A stretch of DNA of 7,142 nt from Candidatus Latescibacterota bacterium (GTDB lineage Bacteria > Latescibacterota > UBA2968 > UBA8231): the NCBI GenBank assembly GCA_022825185.1, contig JAJDYK010000346.1, positions 1 to 7,142 of the forward strand, in the 5' to 3' direction. Position 1 is the stretch's first letter. Every line of letters begins with the position of its first letter. A program made the translations under genes and the position numbers. Shown here piece after piece: positions 6,756 through 7,142 of this stretch. The notes under the pieces are model-generated. The model was not told the origin of the DNA, searched no databases, and saw only the letters and a list, made by a program, of their open reading frames with translations.

Positions 6756-7142
6756 ATGAAAATTACTGATTTGCAGGTAATGCGGATGGGGTCGGAAGGG
6801 ACCAACAATTGGATGTTTGTGAAAATCGAAACCGACGCCGGCATTCACGGCTGGGGCGAGGCGAGTTTGCAATACAAAGACGACGCCTTGACCGGCGAGT
6901 TTGCGGCGTTCAAGCGTTTCCTGCTAGGCAAAAATCCATTTGAGATCGAGCGGATCTGGACCTCGCTGTATCGGCGCGTGACGTGGTCGGGGGGAGCGGT
7001 AACAACGAGTGCGATCAGTGCGATAGATCTGGCGTTATGGGACATCAAAGGTAAAGCACTAGGCGTCCCGGTGTATGAATTATTGGGAGGAAAATCGCAC
7101 GACAAAATTCGCATGTACGCCAATGGCTGGCCGAGAAAGGAC
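6756..7142 (+). CDS. Mandelate racemase/muconate lactonizing (enolase superfamily) enzyme, N-terminal part
   Basis: The first 129 codons of a gene that runs off the right edge; full-length relatives are usually about 360-400 residues. The start MKITDLQV has GGAGAA at 6745-6750 as ribosome binding site. The N-terminal capping domain is recognisable: FVKIETDAGIHGWGEAS (21-37), LLGKNPFEIERIW, then SAISAIDLALWDIKGKALG and VPVYELLGGK leading into the first barrel strand (KIRMYANGWP). In this superfamily the enzyme abstracts a proton alpha to a carboxylate with Mg2+ bound, giving dehydration, racemisation or cycloisomerisation. The N-terminal pattern resembles acid-sugar dehydratases such as galactonate dehydratase, and the sugar-transport context agrees. 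The catalytic KxK and the metal-binding Asp/Glu residues lie beyond the window, so the reaction cannot be assigned. Confidence 0.9.
   Translation, partial: MKITDLQVMRMGSEGTNNWMFVKIETDAGIHGWGEASLQYKDDALTGEFAAFKRFLLGKNPFEIERIWTSLYRRVTWSGGAVTTSAISAIDLALWDIKGKALGVPVYELLGGKSHDKIRMYANGWPRKD

Overview
The window is a GC-rich bacterial accessory-metabolism region. All genes lie on the + strand and are closely packed, and the antisense frames hold no credible gene. The style suggests a heterotrophic bacterium that scavenges sugars or sugar acids: tandem sugar ABC transporters, a lipoprotein binding protein with a short signal peptide, an extended SDR, a Ntn-hydrolase and an enolase-superfamily enzyme. 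A large-genome environmental lineage is plausible, but the sequence alone does not fix the phylum.

Layout. Positions 1-457 hold the 3' end of a MalG-type (CUT1) sugar permease. Eight bases later comes a complete CUT2 (ribose/xylose-type) importer in the order binding lipoprotein (466-1455), permease (1452-2423), double ATPase (2420-3904). These three are linked by two ATGA overlaps. A 124-bp gap (3905-4028) follows. It is largely filled by a 26-nt inverted-repeat doublet (3900-3965) that begins inside the last ATPase codon and supplies its stop. Next come an extended SDR oxidoreductase/epimerase (4029-5063, GTG start) and a gamma-glutamyltranspeptidase-family protein (5088-6704). A 17-nt palindrome (6713-6729) precedes the first 129 codons of a mandelate racemase/muconate lactonizing-type enzyme (6756 to the window end).

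How it may work together (inference). The CUT2 system, and perhaps the CUT1 system, import a carbohydrate-like ligand. The SDR oxidises or epimerises a sugar. The enolase-superfamily enzyme resembles acid-sugar dehydratases and could remove water from the resulting sugar acid. The GGT-family protein is the odd member. It keeps the autoprocessing and nucleophile threonine and the oxyanion glycines, but all six residues I could align to the gamma-glutamyl-binding positions of the E. coli enzyme are changed, the lid-loop segment is shortened and no signal peptide is visible. It is probably a cytoplasmic amidase/acylase for a non-glutathione substrate, possibly one related to the imported compound. 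This is the most promising lead in the window.
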